Shown piece after piece: positions 61,562 through 64,000 of a stretch of 64,000 nt of DNA. How positions within the stretch are numbered: the stretch's first letter is position 1; every line of letters starts with the position of its first letter. The position numbers were made by a program, and so were the translations under genes. Source of the DNA: an uncultured Lachnospiraceae bacterium (GTDB taxonomy: Bacteria > Bacillota > Clostridia > Lachnospirales > Lachnospiraceae); assembly GCA_910588875.1 (NCBI GenBank), contig CAJURT010000012.1, positions 1 to 64,000 of the forward strand, read 5' to 3'. Below the pieces are notes generated by a model, which was not told where the DNA came from, made no database searches, and saw only the letters and a program-made list of their open reading frames with translations.

Positions 61562-61591
61562 TTTTAAGCAAGCTTCTTAAAATCCTGTCAA
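61562..61591 (-). promoter_or_regulatory. Possible promoter of the four-gene operon
   Basis: TTGACA on the minus strand (61591-61586) is followed after 18 bases by a TTAAAA-like -10 (61567-61562) about 25 bases before the ATG of the cysteine-cluster gene. The -10 is weak. Confidence 0.5.
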
Positions 61592-61621
61592 TAAAATTCT
61601 TGAAATCTAAAGCTACATTTT

Positions 61622-61945
61622 ATCTGTTTAATTCCCGGCGGCTGATCACCCGCACCTTATCCCTCTGGCTGCACAGCAACATGTCAATACCATCTCCGAA
61701 TATCCCTGCAGCTTCCCCCGTACCTGATAGGAACTGATCTATCCGGTAGACCGCAGGGTAAGGGTATTCCCAGCCTTTCTCCTGCTCAATTTTCATACTC
61801 CATCTCCATATACCTCTGGCTTTTCACCACCTTCCCGATCTCCCATAGTTTCCAGGACAATCCCCTTATAATGGCGAGGTTCAATTTAATGTGCTCATTG
61901 CCGATCAGTCCCGCCACCTTCTCCCATACTGCAGGCTTCATCAAG
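61622..61945 (-). pseudogene. Decayed partial copy of the WYL regulator gene
   Basis: The DNA strongly resembles the WYL gene at 63368-64000 on the same strand, for example the region encoding YPYPAVYRIDQ, FGDGIDM and QRDKVRVISRREL. Large parts are deleted and the reading frame is broken. It is an old duplication of which only fragments remain. Confidence 0.75.
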
Positions 61946-62130
61946 AAAAAGGAACTTGTAGAACCTGATAGAGTCTAATAAGCTTCTACCAAACCTTGAT
62001 TTCACTCCTTCCTTGCAATTCCCGACTATTTCCTAATCTGTATAACTGGAACTAAAATTTTTACACTCCTTACAAGCCGCCATTGGTAAGTATCGGATAT
62101 GCTCTTTCCTCGGTTCATCCAGATTCCTTA

Positions 62131-62149
62131 TGTGTCCAAGTTGGACACA
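62131..62149. other. 19-bp perfect palindrome
   Basis: TGTGTCCAA and TTGGACACA flank a single G. It lies in the gap between the WYL remnant and the unknown coiled-coil gene (61946-62270, no gene seen). It could be a regulator or recombinase site. Confidence 0.55.
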
Positions 62150-62270
62150 TCTATCTTAAAACTATCCGGCACCGCCTTTACCCTCTCCTCCAATATGCCT
62201 CCCATCCATAATTTCATCTATAACTTTACTGTATTAAACTCGGTACTTTCACTATGGTACTCAAGCAAAT

Positions 62271-62942
62271 TCATGTCCGTTTTTCGTTTTCAGAGGCCGT
62301 CATTTCACAATAATCAGATTCTGCCTTTACTACAATTCCGTCACCGGACACCTCTTTAGACCGGTTTACCTGAATCCGAATATCATACAGACAGGAAAAA
62401 TCCACATTCTCAAATACAATTCCTAAGTCATCAAAAGAGATATCTTCCTTACTTCTAACCTCAACCAAAGCTCCACATACCCCTATGTATTTACAATCGC
62501 TCACTTTTACCGGGACAGTAAAACGGTTATCGCAAAGGTAAATCTCCCTCACTCCTTCGTCCAGTAAATCTGAAAGTTCTTCCTGGTTAAAAGCAGCCTG
62601 TCCAGCCTTTTTAAGCACTTCCTCTTCATCCGTATATTGTTTTAAAAGTTCCCGCTTCCTGTTCCTTTCCTCCACACTCTCTAAATCAAGAATTTCCTCC
62701 TCTAAACATCCCACAGAAAAAATATGGCTTAGCTTCCTTTTTAGTTCCTGGAACTGTAGGCTTAATTCCCGTACCTGTTTTGCTTCCTCCTCATAATACC
62801 GATCTTCCAACCATACAGCCAGTTTGCCACTGCTAAAATATTCATATATTTTTTCCAGGTCAAAATGATTTTGGAGTTCTTCCATTGTCCGTGCCTGCTG
62901 TCCTTCTTTTAAATACAAAGGGAATTTAATCTTTTTTGCCAT
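62271..62942 (-). CDS. Unknown coiled-coil protein with a conserved N-terminus
   Basis: A 223-residue protein with the start pattern MAKKIKFPLYLKEGQQARTMEELQ over two segments, then FDLEKIYEYFSSGKLAVWLEDRYYEEEAKQV. I recognise this N-terminus as recurring in Clostridia, function unknown. The middle is coiled coil (about 65-120) and the end is beta-rich (YIGVCGALVEV). Start 62942 follows GGAGGAG. It sits between two WYL-related genes on the same strand. Confidence 0.8.
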   Translation of the reverse strand: MAKKIKFPLYLKEGQQARTMEELQNHFDLEKIYEYFSSGKLAVWLEDRYYEEEAKQVRELSLQFQELKRKLSHIFSVGCLEEEILDLESVEERNRKRELLKQYTDEEEVLKKAGQAAFNQEELSDLLDEGVREIYLCDNRFTVPVKVSDCKYIGVCGALVEVRSKEDISFDDLGIVFENVDFSCLYDIRIQVNRSKEVSGDGIVVKAESDYCEMTASENEKRT

Positions 62943-63035
62943 TCGTATCTCCTCCAAACTACATTTTTATCCTGTGTCTGGGCAACACCTGTCCCTTAAG
63001 TGCCAGAATCTTAATGTTTTATTTCTTTTACAATC

Positions 63036-63054
63036 CAAGTTGTCATACAACTTG
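63036..63054. other. Palindrome upstream of the coiled-coil gene
   Basis: CAAGTTGT and ACAACTTG flank CAT, 94 bases before the ATG of the coiled-coil gene. The position fits an operator, perhaps of the neighbouring WYL regulator. No other gene-like feature is seen in 62943-63367. Confidence 0.5.
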
Positions 63055-63367
63055 CCGCATTACTTATGCTACTTCCCACTGCCTTTTCTACAAATTTCAC
63101 TGTTTCCCAGCTGTTTTTATGGCACTACTGCCACACTCCTAATCTTTTCCCGTCACACACTACTTTCCCAATGGATGAACCTGCCATATAATCAGCTATG
63201 TCGCCGACTGAATCCCCACCAAGTCAGCATTTTCCCCGATATGCACCATCAAGTCCCTAACTCGGAATCGATTATACCCAACTTTCCACAGTTCCGACAC
63301 TCTGGGCTTTTATCTGCAGCCCTTTCACCTGCGCATTAATCAGGCTGCTGAAAAGCACCCCTTCTTC

Positions 63368-64000
63368 TCATGATTCATGTCCTTTTCCTCCTTCATCCGT
63401 ATCTCTTCCGGCCATCATCCGCCCCAGTGCCCTGCGGGTGATCACCCGCACCTTATCCCCCTGGCTGCGCAGCCACATGTCTATCCCGTCCCCAAACACT
63501 TCTGCACGGATAGTATGGCAGTCCCCCTCCCGCTTTAGCACTACGGCCGTGGGGAGCCTGTCTAAGGCTGCCTCCGGAGAATGCCCGGTATACTCAAACA
63601 CAATCTGTTGCAGCTTCCCCCCGTACATGAACTGCACCCGCTTCCGAAACTCCCCCTCCTCAAACCGGTTCCGGTAGGGTACCGCAAAGTGGCTTTCCCG
63701 TATCCGGTAGGAGCGGATGCGGTCTATCCGGTAGACCGCAGGGTACGGGTACTCCCGACCTTCCTCCGCCTCCTGCTCAATGTAGGCAATCAGGTAAAAA
63801 TAATACTCGGAAAACATAATCCCCACCGGCCTTACTACCCGCATGACCGGCTCTGCTGTTCCCGGCTTTTCATACTCCATCTCCATATGCTTCCGGCTTT
63901 TCACCGCCTTCCCGATCTCCCATAGTTTGGGGACAATCTCCTTATGGTGGTGGGGCTCAATATAATGGTACTGCTCATTGCCGATCAGTTCCACCACCTG
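63368..64000 (-). CDS. WYL-domain regulator, C-terminal part (runs off the window)
   Basis: The frame is open to the window edge, giving at least 210 residues; full-length WYL regulators are about 300. Visible parts are the WYL domain (MFSEYYFYLIAYIEQE, YPYPAVYRIDRIRSYRI) and the C-terminal extension (VFEYTGHSPEAALDRLPTA, FGDGIDMWLRSQGDKVRVI). The missing N-terminus should hold the winged helix. WYL domains sense nucleic acid or other ligands and often control defence or mobile genes. A decayed copy lies at 61622-61945. Confidence 0.9.
   Translation of the reverse strand, partial: QVVELIGNEQYHYIEPHHHKEIVPKLWEIGKAVKSRKHMEMEYEKPGTAEPVMRVVRPVGIMFSEYYFYLIAYIEQEAEEGREYPYPAVYRIDRIRSYRIRESHFAVPYRNRFEEGEFRKRVQFMYGGKLQQIVFEYTGHSPEAALDRLPTAVVLKREGDCHTIRAEVFGDGIDMWLRSQGDKVRVITRRALGRMMAGRDTDEGGKGHES

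Noticed and set aside
62099..62359. Plus-strand open frame of 86 codons
   Set aside because: It runs into the end of the coiled-coil gene on the minus strand and has no ribosome-binding site or known pattern.
1..64000. tRNA and rRNA genes
   Set aside because: No cloverleaf with conserved T-loop sequence or rRNA-like stretch was noticed in the intergenic regions.

Overview
The window reads as a chromosome segment of a spore-forming, gut-type Lachnospiraceae bacterium (Clostridia). The evidence is a complete spoIIIAA-AH operon, strong AGGAGG ribosome-binding sites, a FeoAB pair, a separate cobalamin-dependent methionine synthase reactivation protein, several PTS components, and small families typical of this group (DUF5688, a YkgJ-type cysteine cluster, Asp23). 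Most genes lie on the minus strand. Most of the DNA is GC-rich; about 56.2-62.3 kb is conspicuously AT-rich and looks acquired.

Layout. 1-2 kb: an IS1634-type insertion sequence with matching 10-bp ends. 2.1-5.3 kb: a PadR regulator and its membrane-protein partner behind a consensus promoter embedded in a perfect 22-bp-arm palindrome, then a SIMPL lipoprotein. 5.4-9 kb: a DUF805 protein, cyclopropane fatty acid synthase, Maf, a YdcZ transporter and Asp23. 9-14.5 kb: spoIIIAH to spoIIIAA; spoIIIAA appears to start at an AUU codon. 14.6-20.8 kb: a secreted repeat protein, a 265-bp inverted-repeat element, rlmH, an esterase, an acyltransferase, a GNAT, a response regulator and a lipoprotein with SLBB and HhH domains. 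20.9-25 kb: methionine and one-carbon genes (metH, reactivation protein, metF). 25-34.4 kb: a zinc-ribbon membrane protein, a PTS IIC with a long structured leader, the ftsE-ftsX-M23 peptidase-S41 protease operon, a CdaR/PucR regulator and a sugar ABC ATPase. 34.7-42.3 kb: a methyltransferase with CvfB, an acyl-ACP thioesterase, YhcH with KduI, a large unknown exported protein and DUF5688. 42.3-46.4 kb: feoB, feoA and a large serine recombinase.

46.6-55.4 kb is a sugar-PTS island. A IIBCA transporter and a LacI regulator lie divergent from an HAD phosphatase, an amylosucrase-type GH13 enzyme and a private HPr and Enzyme I. A plausible flow, inferred only, is import of sucrose as its phosphate, dephosphorylation, then transglucosylation to an alpha-glucan plus fructose.

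55.4-64 kb is an accessory zone. It starts with remnants (IS21 istA, an unknown gene, DUF932). Then comes an intact AT-rich four-gene operon: a YkgJ-like cysteine-cluster protein, a TerB-like protein, a protein joining an HNH-like nuclease motif to glycine-rich membrane segments, and a 905-aa membrane protein ending in two YARHG domains. Last come a degraded and an intact WYL-domain regulator and an unknown coiled-coil protein. The four-gene operon is the best candidate for an undescribed system; stress or phage defence is a guess from domain content and context.
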